Of a DNA stretch of 64,000 bases, positions 1 to 8,870 are shown one piece after another. This DNA is from Actinoplanes campanulatus. Its GTDB lineage: Bacteria > Actinomycetota > Actinomycetes > Mycobacteriales > Micromonosporaceae. Within the stretch, counting starts at the first letter, position 1. The number at the start of each line of letters is the position of its first letter. The notes under the pieces are model-generated. The model did no database searches. It was given only the letters and a program-made list of their open reading frames with translations, and had not been told where the DNA came from. Position numbers and translations under genes: made by a program. The stretch spans positions 1-64,000 of the forward strand of contig NZ_BMPW01000002.1 in the NCBI RefSeq assembly GCF_014647795.1, written 5' to 3'.

Positions 1-235
1 CGGCTGCGCAGCGACCGGGTCTTCTACGGCCCTACGCCCCCACCCACCGGGACACGCCGCCTTCGACCGGATGCACCAACGCCTGAAACGCCGCGACGCA
101 TGGGCCGGGCACCCCGATGAACTACCCGTCGTCGAAGGCACCCTGATCCAGGTGACCATCGAACGGATCCGCGGCATCGACCACCCGAAACCGATGTGGC
201 TATGGGCGTCCGAGACCGGCCTGCACGCCACCAGG
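1..235 (+). pseudogene. IS701-type transposase remnant, frameshifted and truncated
   Basis: Bases 1-57 read in frame 1 as LRSDRVFYGPTPPP, and from about base 62 frame 2 reads FDRMHQRLKRRDAWAG, then LPVVEGTLIQVTIERI and HPKPMWLWAS. From memory these blocks match the middle of the long actinomycete transposases of the NF041680/IS701 type (IEGTLIRL...DPKPVWLW). The reading frame changes between the blocks and similarity stops near base 215-235, before the region that carries the last catalytic acidic residue. It is therefore a broken end of an element whose other part lies left of the window. No inverted repeat or target duplication is visible here. Confidence 0.55.
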
Positions 236-314
236 AAATCACCCCGTCCCGCCGAGCCACGCGAGGCGCTGCCCACTCCGGGCCGCGGCGCGCCCGCCGG
301 GCCGGAGTGGGTGG

Positions 315-1397
315 TCACCCGCCCGGTACGACCGTCACGCGGTCCGACTCGGTGAGAAGACCGACGAGGTAGTCGACCTCGTCGCCGCCGAGGCTCGTCC
401 GGGCCACCGGGAAGTGGCTCCACTCCAGGCGGAACGGGGTGGTGGCGCCCCACCGGCCGCGGAGACAGTCGTCGACGGCGTCGAGGTTCCAGCCGAAGTA
501 CCCGCCGGGGCCGTTGACCGCCTCACCGAGCGCGCAGTAGAAGCCGTTCACGTCGGTGACGTGCCGGCCGTCCAGGTGGTAGACCGCACCCGCGGGCCGG
601 TCGGGGGAGTCGTGCCGATGGCCGGCCAGGGCCAGCCGGAGCCACTCGTGACGCATCGCGGTGTCCAGAGGGTGCCAGGTGCCCGGGGTGCCGGGCCGCC
701 GCTCCAGCCAGCCGTCCCAGAGCGCGCGGGCCCGCGCCGGGATCGGCTCGATCATCCCGCCGTCCAGGTCGACGTCGAACAGCTCCGGGCCGAGCGGGGA
801 CGGCCGGACCGCCGTCACGTCCGCGAACACTCCCGGTTCGAGGGTGCCCAGCTCTTGCCCGTCGGCGGCCAGGCCGGAGATGGAGGCGGCGATCCGAAGG
901 CCGCCCGGGCGCCGTGTCGTCAGGCGATCCCGGAACCACGGCTCCGGCCGGAAACCGATCAGGCGCACACTGGGCGGCTCCAGCTCCGGCCGCCGGCGGT
1001 AGACGCCCTCGACCGCTCGGCAGCGGGCCAGCGTGGTGTCGTCCGGCAGGCTGAGCCGGAACCCGTCGACGGAGCCGGCCGGCATCTCGGTCTCCGGCCG
1101 CAGATGGTGCTCGGCGTGCACCCGCCCGGTCAGCTCGACCCGGCCGTCGGCGGCGCCCACCACTGTCACGTCCCGCAGCCACGTGTCGTGCGGCGGGGCC
1201 TCCAGGCACACCTCGCCGAGGCGGCCCCGCAACCCCGGCTCGGGATCGCAGTCCACCAGCGCGAACCGCTCCAGGCCGGGCTCGGGCAGATCGGCGAACA
1301 GCCCGTCGATCTCGGCGCACGTCCCGACCGGCCGGGACAGCTCCGCCTCGGGCAGGTCGTCGCTGTACTCGTCGGTCAGCAGCCAGAGCGGGCGCAA
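315..1397 (-). CDS. Barstar-domain protein with long unknown N-terminal region
   Basis: 360 residues. The last ~90 residues (about 269-360) are a barstar (RNase inhibitor) fold: YHLDGRHVTDVNGFYCALG, then GYFGWNLDAVDDCL, then FRLEWSHFPVAR. Barstar-type domains bind and block barnase-like ribonucleases in the cytoplasm. The first ~265 residues are rich in Asp/Glu/Pro and match nothing I recognise; a standalone barstar is only ~90 residues. The start is a TTG two bases after the stop codon of the upstream Lrp-type gene, so translation is probably coupled to it; no strong ribosome site is seen. No barnase-like gene lies nearby. The barstar assignment is fairly sure; the biological role is not known. 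Confidence 0.75.
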   Translation of the reverse strand: MRPLWLLTDEYSDDLPEAELSRPVGTCAEIDGLFADLPEPGLERFALVDCDPEPGLRGRLGEVCLEAPPHDTWLRDVTVVGAADGRVELTGRVHAEHHLRPETEMPAGSVDGFRLSLPDDTTLARCRAVEGVYRRRPELEPPSVRLIGFRPEPWFRDRLTTRRPGGLRIAASISGLAADGQELGTLEPGVFADVTAVRPSPLGPELFDVDLDGGMIEPIPARARALWDGWLERRPGTPGTWHPLDTAMRHEWLRLALAGHRHDSPDRPAGAVYHLDGRHVTDVNGFYCALGEAVNGPGGYFGWNLDAVDDCLRGRWGATTPFRLEWSHFPVARTSLGGDEVDYLVGLLTESDRVTVVPGG

Positions 1398-1399
1398 CG

Positions 1400-1687
1400 T
1401 CAGTCGGCGTCCGGCAGGCCGATGGCGAAGGCGTCCTCGAGGTCGTGCTTCGAGTAGGCGCGGAAGGCCACGAACGTCTCGCTGTTGATCACGCCGGGCG
1501 TCTTGGAGATCCGGCCCGCGATCACCTCGGCGATGTCGTCGAAGTGCGGCACCCGGACGATCGCGATCAGATCCACGCCTCCGGCCACGGAGTAGACCTC
1601 ACTGACCCCGTCCAGTGCGGCCAGCGCCCCGGCCACCTCCGGAATCGAGTCGGTCGCGCAGTCGATGTGGACGATCGCGGTGTTCAC
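1400..1687 (-). CDS. Lrp/AsnC ligand-binding (RAM) domain protein
   Basis: 95 residues beginning VNTAIVHIDC, with the beta-alpha-beta pattern of the RAM effector domain of Lrp/AsnC regulators (IPEVAGALAALDGVSEVYSVAG, DLIAIVRV, then DIAEVIAGRISKTPGV). There is no helix-turn-helix, so it is a stand-alone amino-acid-sensing or oligomerisation domain, a common small actinobacterial protein. I chose the GTG at 1687 because AGGAG sits seven bases upstream; the open frame extends nine codons further but without a better site. It is followed two bases later by the barstar-domain gene and is probably co-transcribed with it. Confidence 0.8.
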   Translation of the reverse strand: MNTAIVHIDCATDSIPEVAGALAALDGVSEVYSVAGGVDLIAIVRVPHFDDIAEVIAGRISKTPGVINSETFVAFRAYSKHDLEDAFAIGLPDAD

Positions 1688-1805
1688 CAGCGCACTCCTC
1701 GTCTCTGAGGACAAAAGTGGGTCGCGCTCATGCTATGCCCACCCGGCCCCGCCCCGCACACGCCCTCAGACCTGTCCTGCCGATCACGTCGGGCCCGTCC
1801 ACGGC

Positions 1806-2657
1806 TCAGGCGTGGACGGTGAGGCCGGCGGCCGTGCGGACGGCGCCGACGAGATGTTCACCGGGGGCGACCTGGGCGCCCGGCCAGAGAACCGAGCGGA
1901 CCACCGTCCCCTCGACGACCGAGCCGGCGCCGAGCACCGACTCGGTGGCCGCGCCGGTGACCCGGGCCGAGACATCGGCCAGGGTGACGCCGCCGGCCGC
2001 GTGCAGGTTGGCGGCCAGATAGTCGGCGGGCGTGCCGGTGTCCAGGTAGAAACCCTGGTAGCCGATCAGCTCCAGCTCGCCGGCCGCCTCGGCGGGGCGC
2101 CACACGGTCCGGACGAGGCTGCTGTCCACGTCGGCGAGGTCCTTGGCGTAGCGCCACGGGATGAGCGAGAGACCGGCGAACCGGTGGCCGCTGAAGCCGC
2201 CGCTCTCCCCGGGGCGGCACGGCATGGTCAGCATCCGGACCGTCTCGCCGGACCACCCGTCCAGCAGCGCGGCGACGTCCTTACCCGGGTCACGGACCGG
2301 ATCGTGCAGGTAGGCGTCGGCGTTCCCGGCGAGGACGGCGCGGCCGTCGATCCACGGGCGCAGTCGGCCGATACCACCGGAGGTGCCGATCGGGCCGTCC
2401 GGCTCCACCGACAGATGGGCGCGCCGGCCGACATGGGCCACCACCTGCGCCGCCAGGTAGGCGGCGTTCACCGCGACGGTGTCCGGCCCGGACAGGCCGA
2501 GCCCGGCGAACCTTCGCAGGGCGTGATCGAGCAGCGGCAGGTTGCCGACCGGGCAGAGCGCCTTGGGCAGCGTCTCGGTGAGCGGGCGCAGGCGCTGCCC
2601 CTCGCCGGCCGCCAGCACCACGCCGCACACCGGCACGGGGGTGGAGGAGATCGTCAC
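1806..2657 (-). CDS. Sugar-1-phosphate nucleotidyltransferase
   Basis: 283 residues. The N-terminus carries the nucleotidyltransferase signature LAAGEGQRLRPLTETLPKAL (G-x-G-x-R-x-R-P...P-K), which binds the NTP and activates a sugar phosphate. GTSGGIGRL and GNADAYL follow as expected for the sugar-binding part. After about residue 220 there is a short left-handed-helix-like tail (VVEGTVVRSVLWPGAQVAPGEHL). The family includes mannose-1-phosphate guanylyltransferase and glucose-1-phosphate thymidylyl/uridylyltransferases; substrate cannot be decided here. GTG start one base after the stop of the Nudix gene, so the two are translationally coupled. Confidence 0.85.
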   Translation of the reverse strand: MTISSTPVPVCGVVLAAGEGQRLRPLTETLPKALCPVGNLPLLDHALRRFAGLGLSGPDTVAVNAAYLAAQVVAHVGRRAHLSVEPDGPIGTSGGIGRLRPWIDGRAVLAGNADAYLHDPVRDPGKDVAALLDGWSGETVRMLTMPCRPGESGGFSGHRFAGLSLIPWRYAKDLADVDSSLVRTVWRPAEAAGELELIGYQGFYLDTGTPADYLAANLHAAGGVTLADVSARVTGAATESVLGAGSVVEGTVVRSVLWPGAQVAPGEHLVGAVRTAAGLTVHA

Positions 2658-2658
2658 G

Positions 2659-3225
2659 TCACTCCCCGGAGGCCGGGGACGGGATGTGGTAGGTGCCGGC
2701 CGGGATGGACGGCGGCAGTTCGCCGGCGCGCGGTCCGAGGCCGTAGATGCCGAGCAGCCGGGCGGTGGGCCAGGTCAGGTCCGGCAGGTCGTCGACCGGG
2801 AACCAGCGGGCCTCCAGGACCTCGCCACCGTCGACCGCCAGTGGGGTGCTCGACGCCGGCACCGAGCCGAACCAGACGGTGTCGACCACGCCACCGTTCG
2901 GGTGGACGATCGCGTTCGGGTTGCCGGGCGTCAGATCACCGGGCTCCACGCGGACCCCCGCCTCTTCGAAAAGCTCGCGGGCGGCACCCACCGCGGGCAG
3001 TTCGCGGCGCTTGAGGAGGCCGGCCGGAAGGCCCCAGCCGCGGCCCGGCGGCTGGCGCAGCAGGAGGATGCGCCGGGGACCGTCGGTCTCCGCATCGCTG
3101 ATGATCGTTACCGCGCCGACCAGGTACTTGGGCGAGACCGTCCGGGCCACATGCCGGCGGACCGGGAGTGGCAGCCCGTAGAAGGCCTGATACGCGAGGC
3201 CGCGGATCTGCCGGGGAATGTTCAC
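2659..3225 (-). CDS. Nudix hydrolase
   Basis: 188 residues with a complete Nudix box: G-x5-E-x7-R-E-x2-E-E-x-G, seen as GLLKRRE...RELFEEAGV at about residues 75-95, the Mg-binding helix that cleaves nucleoside diphosphates linked to another moiety. The box is preceded by GWGLPAG, usual for the family. The N-terminus RQIRGLAYQAFYGLPLPVRRHVAR is an amphipathic, basic helix ahead of the core. GTG start. It is coupled to the sugar nucleotidyltransferase downstream (one base apart), which suggests a role in nucleotide-sugar turnover, but the substrate cannot be read from sequence. Confidence 0.88.
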   Translation of the reverse strand: MNIPRQIRGLAYQAFYGLPLPVRRHVARTVSPKYLVGAVTIISDAETDGPRRILLLRQPPGRGWGLPAGLLKRRELPAVGAARELFEEAGVRVEPGDLTPGNPNAIVHPNGGVVDTVWFGSVPASSTPLAVDGGEVLEARWFPVDDLPDLTWPTARLLGIYGLGPRAGELPPSIPAGTYHIPSPASGE

Positions 3226-3256
3226 GGCGTAAGGCTAACGGGGGAGGCTGTGCGGC

Positions 3257-5041
3257 TCAGTCGGGGTGGTCGACCAGGGCGATGAGCTGCTCGACGACCG
3301 CGTCCGGTTCGAGATTGCGCTCGCAGACGGCGACCAGCAGCGTTTCCAGGTCGGGGTAGCCGAGTTCCTCGGCGAGCCGGCGCAGCGGAACCTCGCTGGC
3401 CAGGCCCCGGTCGTGCTTGCGGAGGGTGAGCCCGATGGTGGCCCGGCCCAGGCGGACCTTGTCGGCGATGCTGATGCCCGGCTCGTTCTTCTCGTCGAAG
3501 AACCGGTTGATCTGCATCTGCGCCTGGCTGGACTTGACGAAACCGAGCCACTCCTTGCGGGGGCCGCGTGGCACGCTGGGCTCGGTCTCGACCTGGCCGT
3601 CGGATTCGGAGAAGATCTCGACGACGTCACCGTCGCGGAGGGGGGAGCTGAGGGGGGCGAGACGTCCGTTGATGGTGGCGGCGAGGCACTGGTCGCCCTG
3701 TCGGGGGCCCAACTCGTACGCCAGGTCGACCGGGGTGGACTGACTGGGTAACTCGTAGGCGTTGCCGTGAGCGAAGACCGTGATCTGGCCCTCGGCGAGG
3801 TCACATCGGAGCGAGTCGAGGAACTGTGTCGCGTCCGTCGTGTCCTGTTGCCAGTCGAGTACTCGTTTCAGCCAGGTCAGCTGATCGGCGCCGGGTGGCT
3901 CGTCGGCCACCTTGGGATATCGGTAGCTGGTGGCGACGCCGTACTCCGAGTAGCGGTGCATGGTCTTGGTGCGGATCAGCACCTCGACCAGCTTGCCCTC
4001 CGGGCCCACCACGGTGGTGTGCAGGGATCTGTACAGGTTGTTCTTCGGCGAGGCGATGAAGTCCTTGAACCGGCCGGCCACCGGGCGCCAGCGCCCGTGG
4101 ATGGCGCCGAGAGCGGCGTAGCAGTCGGTGTCCGGGCCGTCCACCACCACCGCGATCCGGGGAAGATCGAGGGGTACGGTGTGCCCGCCCGCGACCGTGT
4201 CCTTCCAGATCGAGTAGTAGTGCCGGGGACGCGGGGTCACCTCGGCGGTCACCCGGGAGCGGCGCAGCGCGGACCGGGCGTGGTGCGAGACGTCGGCGAG
4301 GTAGTCGTCCCACCCGGGGCGGTTCTTCACGTGCTCGTCGATGCGGGCGAACGCGTCCGGCTCGAGGTGGAAGAGCACCACGTCGTCGAGGTCGCGCTTG
4401 AGGGCCTGGATGCCGAGCCGGTCGCAGAGCGGGACGAGCACGTCCAGCGTGGCCGTGGCGATCCGGGCCCGGGAGGCGGTGGAGCGGGCGCCCAGCGTGC
4501 GCATGTTGTGCAACCGGTCGGCCAGCTTGATGATCAGGACCCGGACGTCCTTGCCGGCCGCGACGATCATCTTGCGGATCGTCTCGCCCTCGGCGGCCTT
4601 CCCGTAATACGCCTTGTCGAACTTGGTCACGCCGTCGACCAGGTGGGCCACCTCGGGGCCGAAGTCGCCCTGGAGCGCCTCCAGCGTGTAGCTGGTGTCC
4701 TCCACCGTGTCGTGCAGCAGCGCGGCGACCAGGGTGGTGGTGTCCATGCCGAGCTCGGCGCAGATCTGCGCGACCGCCAGGGGATGCGTGATGTACGGAT
4801 CGCCGCTCTTGCGGAACTGGCCGCGGTGCATGCTCTCCGCGATCGCGTAGCTGCGGCGCAGCACGGCGACGTCGGCGGAGGAGTGGATGCTGCGGTGCGT
4901 GCGGGCCAGTGTCGCGACCGGATCGTCGTCGTCGCCCTGGAAGCTGAACAGTGAGCGCAGCCGCCGCGTGAAGGAGAGGTCCTGGGACGTGGTCGGCAGG
5001 GCATGACCGAAGGCGGCGCCGTGGCCGGCGTCGACGTCCAC
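3257..5041 (-). CDS. RelA/SpoT-family (p)ppGpp enzyme lacking the C-terminal ACT region
   Basis: 594 residues, shorter than the ~750-800 of the main actinobacterial Rel. Order: HD hydrolase domain (ALLHDTVEDT, then KLADRLHNMRTL, residues ~60-215), synthetase domain (RFKDFIASPKNNLYRSLHTT with the R-x-K-D form typical of bifunctional enzymes; EVLIRT keeps the catalytic Glu), and TGS domain (ITVFAHGNAYELPSQSTPVDLAYELG). Only ~115 residues follow TGS, so zinc-finger/ACT domains are missing. In the synthetase part DLPRIAVVV replaces the usual D-L-x-G-I-R-V (Arg lost) and VATSYRY replaces the usual AAHWxY. Hydrolase activity looks intact; synthetase activity is uncertain. GTG start with GAGGGGGTG upstream. 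Confidence 0.88.
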   Translation of the reverse strand: MDVDAGHGAAFGHALPTTSQDLSFTRRLRSLFSFQGDDDDPVATLARTHRSIHSSADVAVLRRSYAIAESMHRGQFRKSGDPYITHPLAVAQICAELGMDTTTLVAALLHDTVEDTSYTLEALQGDFGPEVAHLVDGVTKFDKAYYGKAAEGETIRKMIVAAGKDVRVLIIKLADRLHNMRTLGARSTASRARIATATLDVLVPLCDRLGIQALKRDLDDVVLFHLEPDAFARIDEHVKNRPGWDDYLADVSHHARSALRRSRVTAEVTPRPRHYYSIWKDTVAGGHTVPLDLPRIAVVVDGPDTDCYAALGAIHGRWRPVAGRFKDFIASPKNNLYRSLHTTVVGPEGKLVEVLIRTKTMHRYSEYGVATSYRYPKVADEPPGADQLTWLKRVLDWQQDTTDATQFLDSLRCDLAEGQITVFAHGNAYELPSQSTPVDLAYELGPRQGDQCLAATINGRLAPLSSPLRDGDVVEIFSESDGQVETEPSVPRGPRKEWLGFVKSSQAQMQINRFFDEKNEPGISIADKVRLGRATIGLTLRKHDRGLASEVPLRRLAEELGYPDLETLLVAVCERNLEPDAVVEQLIALVDHPD

Positions 5042-5203
5042 CCGGACACCCCCTCACCGATCGCCCGCGCACCAGCCGATGCGCGGAGTCGCCTCGCGTT
5101 TTGCTGCCGCAAGAGAATCATCGGAAGGGTCCGCTCGCCAAGGCGCGGGCCCACAAATGTGACGAACTATTACCGGGATTCTTTGGCTTCAGTTGCGCGT
5201 GCC

Positions 5204-7003
5204 TTACAGCCTATGCGAGCGAGCGTCATCCGAACGGTCACTTACCGATAGGCGAACGGTTGAGTCTTGATGCGATGCGGCGGCTTCAGCCCTGGTGAGA
5301 AGGGCGATGAAACGCGCGGCGCCACGAACCGGTGACACCCAGTCGCCCGAGGTTTCCACCAAGCGGGTGTCCGGCCGCTCCAGCCATGCCAGGATCCGCT
5401 CGGTCTCCTCGGCCGTCGCGGCCGGCGCCGGGCCCGGGCCGGGCAGCACCGTCTCCGCCGTCAGCCTCGCCGCGTCCAGGGTCGGGCGGGGATGCTCGCG
5501 CGGCGGCGAGGTGGCCGCCGCCGCCAGCCGGCCGTGCCGGATCACCGAGATCTCCCAGCCGCCCCGGTCGTCCCGGCGGGCCGCCACGATCTCCTCCAGC
5601 CGGGTCAGCGCCGCCAGCCGTTGCATCCGCACCAGGGCCCGGAGCAGGGCGATCAGCCGGGACCGGACGACCGCGGCCTCCTCGAACCGCTCACGGTCGG
5701 CGAGCGTGTCGATCCGGGCCAGGATCGCGTCCACCACCGGGCCCGGGTCGCCCGAGGTGGCGGTCCGGAAGGGCAGGGCGGCGCGGGCGTCGTACTCCTC
5801 CGGGGTGATTTCGTGCTCGCAGGGCGCCGGGCACCGGCCCAGCTCGGCCAGCGCGCAGGCCGGCGTCTTCGAGCGCAGCGAGAGCTTGTGGTTGCACTGC
5901 CGCAGCGGCACCGCGTCGTAGACCCCGGCGGCGGCCAGCTCCGCCGTCCGGCGGGACGAGAACGGGCCCAGATAGGTGGCGCCGTCCTCGGTCAGCTTGC
6001 GGACCACGGACAGCCGTGGGTAGGCCTCGGCGGTCAGCTTCAGCCACACCACCCGCTCCGGGAACTTCGACCGGCGGTTGTACGGCGGCGCGTGCGCGGC
6101 GATCAACCGCAGCTCACGGACCTCCGCCTCGAGCGGGTGGGCGCACTCCACCGCCTCCACCCGGACCGCCGCGGTGAGCATCTCGGAGATCCGCGCCCGC
6201 TTCTCGCCGGCCGTGAAATAGCTGCGCACCCGGGTGGCGATGTCCTTCGACGTGCCCACATAGAGCGGCCGGTCGTCGGCGGCCCGGAACAGGTAGACCC
6301 CCGGGACGTGCGGCAGCCCGTCGGCCAGGTGCCGCTGCCGTCGCTGGGCCGGGGTGACCGCCCGGGCGAACTCGACGGCGTCGCCCAGCGTGTGCACCTG
6401 GAAGCTGCCCAGCCGCTCGATCAGGCCGTGCAGCACGTCGACCGTGGCCTTCGCGTCGTCCAGCGCACGGTGGTTCGGCTGCACCGTGGACCGGAAGAAG
6501 TGGGCCAGCGTGCCCAGCTTGCGGTTGGGCACCTCGTCGCGGGTCAGGGCGCGCCGGGCCAGCGCCGCGGTGTCCAGCACCCGTGGGTTCGGCCAGGGGT
6601 AGCCGTGCCGGGCGCAGGCGGCCTTGAGGAAGCCCACGTCGTACGGCGCGTTGTGGGCGACCAGGACCGCCCCGCGCAGGAACTCCAGCAGCGACGGCAG
6701 CACCGTCTCGATCGGCGGCGCCGGCCGCAGCATCGCCTCGGTGATGCCGGTCAGGACGGTGATGAACGGCGGCAGTGCCTCACCCGGGTTGACCAGCGTC
6801 GCGAACTCGCCCAGGCGCTCGCCGGCACGCACCTTGACCGCGCCGATCTCGGTGATCCCGGCGCCGTCCGGAGCACCGCCGGTGGTCTCCAGGTCGAGCA
6901 CCACGAAAGTGGTGTCCGCCAGGGACAGCGCCGCCGGATCCACCGACCCGTCCGCGGACAGCAGCGTGTCCAGAGTGCCCTGCACGTACGCCGGTTGTGT
7001 CAC
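5204..7003 (-). CDS. DEDD exonuclease fused to GIY-YIG (UvrC-like) nuclease
   Basis: 599 residues. The N-terminal ~200 residues are a DnaQ-type DEDDh exonuclease: FVVLDLETTG (DxE), NAPYDVGFL (second Asp) and HRALDDAKAT (His/Asp). After a linker comes a GIY-YIG nuclease resembling the N-terminal half of UvrC: GVYLFRAADDRPLYVGTSKD with a downstream Arg, then NRRSKFPERVVWLKL. A UvrB-interaction-like helical region follows (DRERFEEAAVVRSRLIALL). This fusion is a known actinobacterial family, presumably DNA repair, related to Cho and the Pol III epsilon proofreading subunit. Start GTG at 7003 chosen because the DEDD domain begins soon after (VTQPAYVQGTL); the ribosome site is weak. The last ~25 residues look like non-homologous tail. 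Confidence 0.88.
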   Translation of the reverse strand: MTQPAYVQGTLDTLLSADGSVDPAALSLADTTFVVLDLETTGGAPDGAGITEIGAVKVRAGERLGEFATLVNPGEALPPFITVLTGITEAMLRPAPPIETVLPSLLEFLRGAVLVAHNAPYDVGFLKAACARHGYPWPNPRVLDTAALARRALTRDEVPNRKLGTLAHFFRSTVQPNHRALDDAKATVDVLHGLIERLGSFQVHTLGDAVEFARAVTPAQRRQRHLADGLPHVPGVYLFRAADDRPLYVGTSKDIATRVRSYFTAGEKRARISEMLTAAVRVEAVECAHPLEAEVRELRLIAAHAPPYNRRSKFPERVVWLKLTAEAYPRLSVVRKLTEDGATYLGPFSSRRTAELAAAGVYDAVPLRQCNHKLSLRSKTPACALAELGRCPAPCEHEITPEEYDARAALPFRTATSGDPGPVVDAILARIDTLADRERFEEAAVVRSRLIALLRALVRMQRLAALTRLEEIVAARRDDRGGWEISVIRHGRLAAAATSPPREHPRPTLDAARLTAETVLPGPGPAPAATAEETERILAWLERPDTRLVETSGDWVSPVRGAARFIALLTRAEAAASHQDSTVRLSVSDRSDDARSHRL

Positions 7004-7109
7004 GGGCCGGAACTTTAAAGCGCGGGTACGACATAAACCGGGGCCGGGGTGAGAAAAGATCACCTGCTCCGCTGGGCCAATAGGTCGTGAGCGGTGTGAG
7101 AATGGGTGG

Positions 7110-8480
7110 ATGTCCGTGCTGTTCGACCCCGACGACCGCCCCGAGGAGGAGGCGGCGCCGGAGGCTGCGGACTACGCCCCCGAGCCGGTCCTGCCCGAGG
7201 CGGTCCGTCAGCGGATCACCGCCCTGGCCGCCGCCGCACTGCCCGGCCTGCCCCCCGACGAGATGCCGGTGCCGCTGCGCCGGGTGGCCCGCTTCGCGCC
7301 CAACCGCAGAGCCCGCCTCGGCGGCCGCGACATCGCCGCCCAACTGGTTTCCGACCCGGTCTTCCGGCAGCGCATCGGCGGCCGCATCATGGCCGAGGCC
7401 GGTGATCTCGGCACGGCCGTGACCAGCGGCGTCGCACCGGCGGCGGCCGATCCGGTCGAGGTGGCGGCACTGGCCTACCTGGCCCGTCCCGAGGGCTGGC
7501 GGGAGTTGATCGGCGCCGCCGGCGACGCCGTCCGGGCCGAGGCGGACAGCGCCGCGGTGGCCGCCCAGGTGCGTGCCGCCGAGCAGCGCGCCACCCGCGC
7601 CGAGCACGACCGGGCGGTCGCCCGGGTCGAGGCCGAGAAGCTGCGCGACGAGCTGGCCCGGGTCCGCGAGGAGCTGAACCAGCTGCGCGAGGAGTCGCGG
7701 GCCACGGCCAAGGCGCTGCGGGAGGCGCAGGCCGCGCAGAAGCGCGCCGGCGACCTGCTCGCCACCGAGAAGGGCCGGGCCGCGCGGGTCGCCCTCGACC
7801 ATGAGGCGGAGCTGCGCCGTCTGCGTTCCCGCCTCGCCGACGCCGAGGCCACCGCGGCCACCGGCAAGCAGGCCGCCAAGGACGCGCGGTCGGTCGACGA
7901 CGCCCGCCTCTGGCTGCTGCTCGAGACGATCGGCCAGGCCGCCACCGGCCTGCGGCGGGAGCTGGCCCTCGGCCCGGCCGACAAGCTGCCCGCCGACTTC
8001 GTGGCCGAGGTCTCCGCCGACCGCCCCGGCGCGCCCGAGCGGTCCCGCGCCCGCGCCCAGGACACCGACGACCCGGGCCGCCTCGACCAGCTGCTCGCCC
8101 TGCCCCGGGCGCACCTGGTCGTCGACGGTTACAACGTCACCAAGCGCGGCTTCGCCGACATGTCGCTCGAACAGCAGCGCAAACGCCTGATCACCGGTCT
8201 CGGCGGGATAGCCGCGCAGACCGGCGACGAGGTCACCGTCGTCTTCGACGGGGCCGAGCGGGTGCACGGTCTGCCACCCGCGCCGCGCGGTGTGCGGGTG
8301 CTCTTCTCCCGCAAGGGCACCACCGCCGACGAGCTGATCCGCCAGCTGGTCCGGGCCGAGCCACCGGGCCGCCCGGTCGTGGTGGTCTCCTCCGACCGGG
8401 AGGTGGCCGACGGGGTGCGGCGGCACGGCGCCTACCCGATGGGCGCCGATTCGTTGCTGCGCCGGCTGTCGCGCTCGTAA
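7110..8480 (+). CDS. NYN-domain (PIN-like) ribonuclease-related protein with long coiled coil
   Basis: 456 residues. The C-terminal ~125 residues (from about 335) form a NYN/YacP-like nuclease domain: HLVVDGYNVTKRGF, TVVFDGAERVHG, VLFSRKGTTADELI and VVSSDREVADGVRRHG supply the conserved acidic residues of this PIN-fold family, which cleaves RNA. Residues ~150-275 are an Ala/Glu/Arg-rich coiled coil (VRAAEQRATRAEHDRAVARV and following), and the N-terminus is acidic. It is divergent from the exonuclease gene to the left. AGAAT ends seven bases before the ATG, so a leaderless or very short-leader transcript is possible. Widespread in actinobacteria; the RNA target is unknown. Confidence 0.85.
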   Translation: MSVLFDPDDRPEEEAAPEAADYAPEPVLPEAVRQRITALAAAALPGLPPDEMPVPLRRVARFAPNRRARLGGRDIAAQLVSDPVFRQRIGGRIMAEAGDLGTAVTSGVAPAAADPVEVAALAYLARPEGWRELIGAAGDAVRAEADSAAVAAQVRAAEQRATRAEHDRAVARVEAEKLRDELARVREELNQLREESRATAKALREAQAAQKRAGDLLATEKGRAARVALDHEAELRRLRSRLADAEATAATGKQAAKDARSVDDARLWLLLETIGQAATGLRRELALGPADKLPADFVAEVSADRPGAPERSRARAQDTDDPGRLDQLLALPRAHLVVDGYNVTKRGFADMSLEQQRKRLITGLGGIAAQTGDEVTVVFDGAERVHGLPPAPRGVRVLFSRKGTTADELIRQLVRAEPPGRPVVVVSSDREVADGVRRHGAYPMGADSLLRRLSRS

Positions 8481-8564
8481 AACTGTCGTACCCCTCGCTT
8501 AGCGTGACTGTCACCGATGGTGGCGGTCCGCTGGCGGACCGTCTCTCCGGATGGAGGGAAGGTC

Positions 8565-8786
8565 ATGATCATCGATTGTGGGCGCTGCGCCGAGCGGACC
8601 GTCGACTGCGACGGCTGCCTGGTCAGTGTGCTGATGGACACCCCTGACGGGATCGCCGACCTGACGCCGGGCGAGTTGCGGGCGATCGAGACGTTCGAGC
8701 TGGCCGGGTTCGAGGTGGAGTTGTTGCGGACGCCACCTCCGCCCGTCGTGGTGCGGGTGCTCCCGCCCGGCCGTGACGTGGCGTGA
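8565..8786 (+). CDS. Small Cys-motif protein, conserved in actinobacteria
   Basis: 73 residues starting MIIDCGRCAERTVDCDGCLV: four cysteines as C-x2-C and C-x2-C, suggestive of metal or iron-sulphur binding, followed by a helix-forming acidic segment (LTPGELRAIETFELAGFEVELL) and a Pro/Val tail. I chose the ATG at 8565 because GGAGGGA lies eight to ten bases upstream; an earlier in-frame ATG has none. I know similar small proteins from actinomycete genomes but no function. It stands alone between the NYN gene and the M48 protease. Confidence 0.75.
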   Translation: MIIDCGRCAERTVDCDGCLVSVLMDTPDGIADLTPGELRAIETFELAGFEVELLRTPPPPVVVRVLPPGRDVA

Positions 8787-8870
8787 TCATGACGGGCGGG
8801 CGGCCGGATCGTGCCGGCCTCTCTAGGATGGGCGATCACACGGCGCGTTCGTCAGGGTTGAGAGAAGCAG

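Noticed and set aside
1-1397. Toxin-antitoxin system built on the barstar domain.
   Set aside because: No barnase-like or other nuclease gene adjacent, and the neighbouring Lrp-domain gene is a normal small regulator-type protein.
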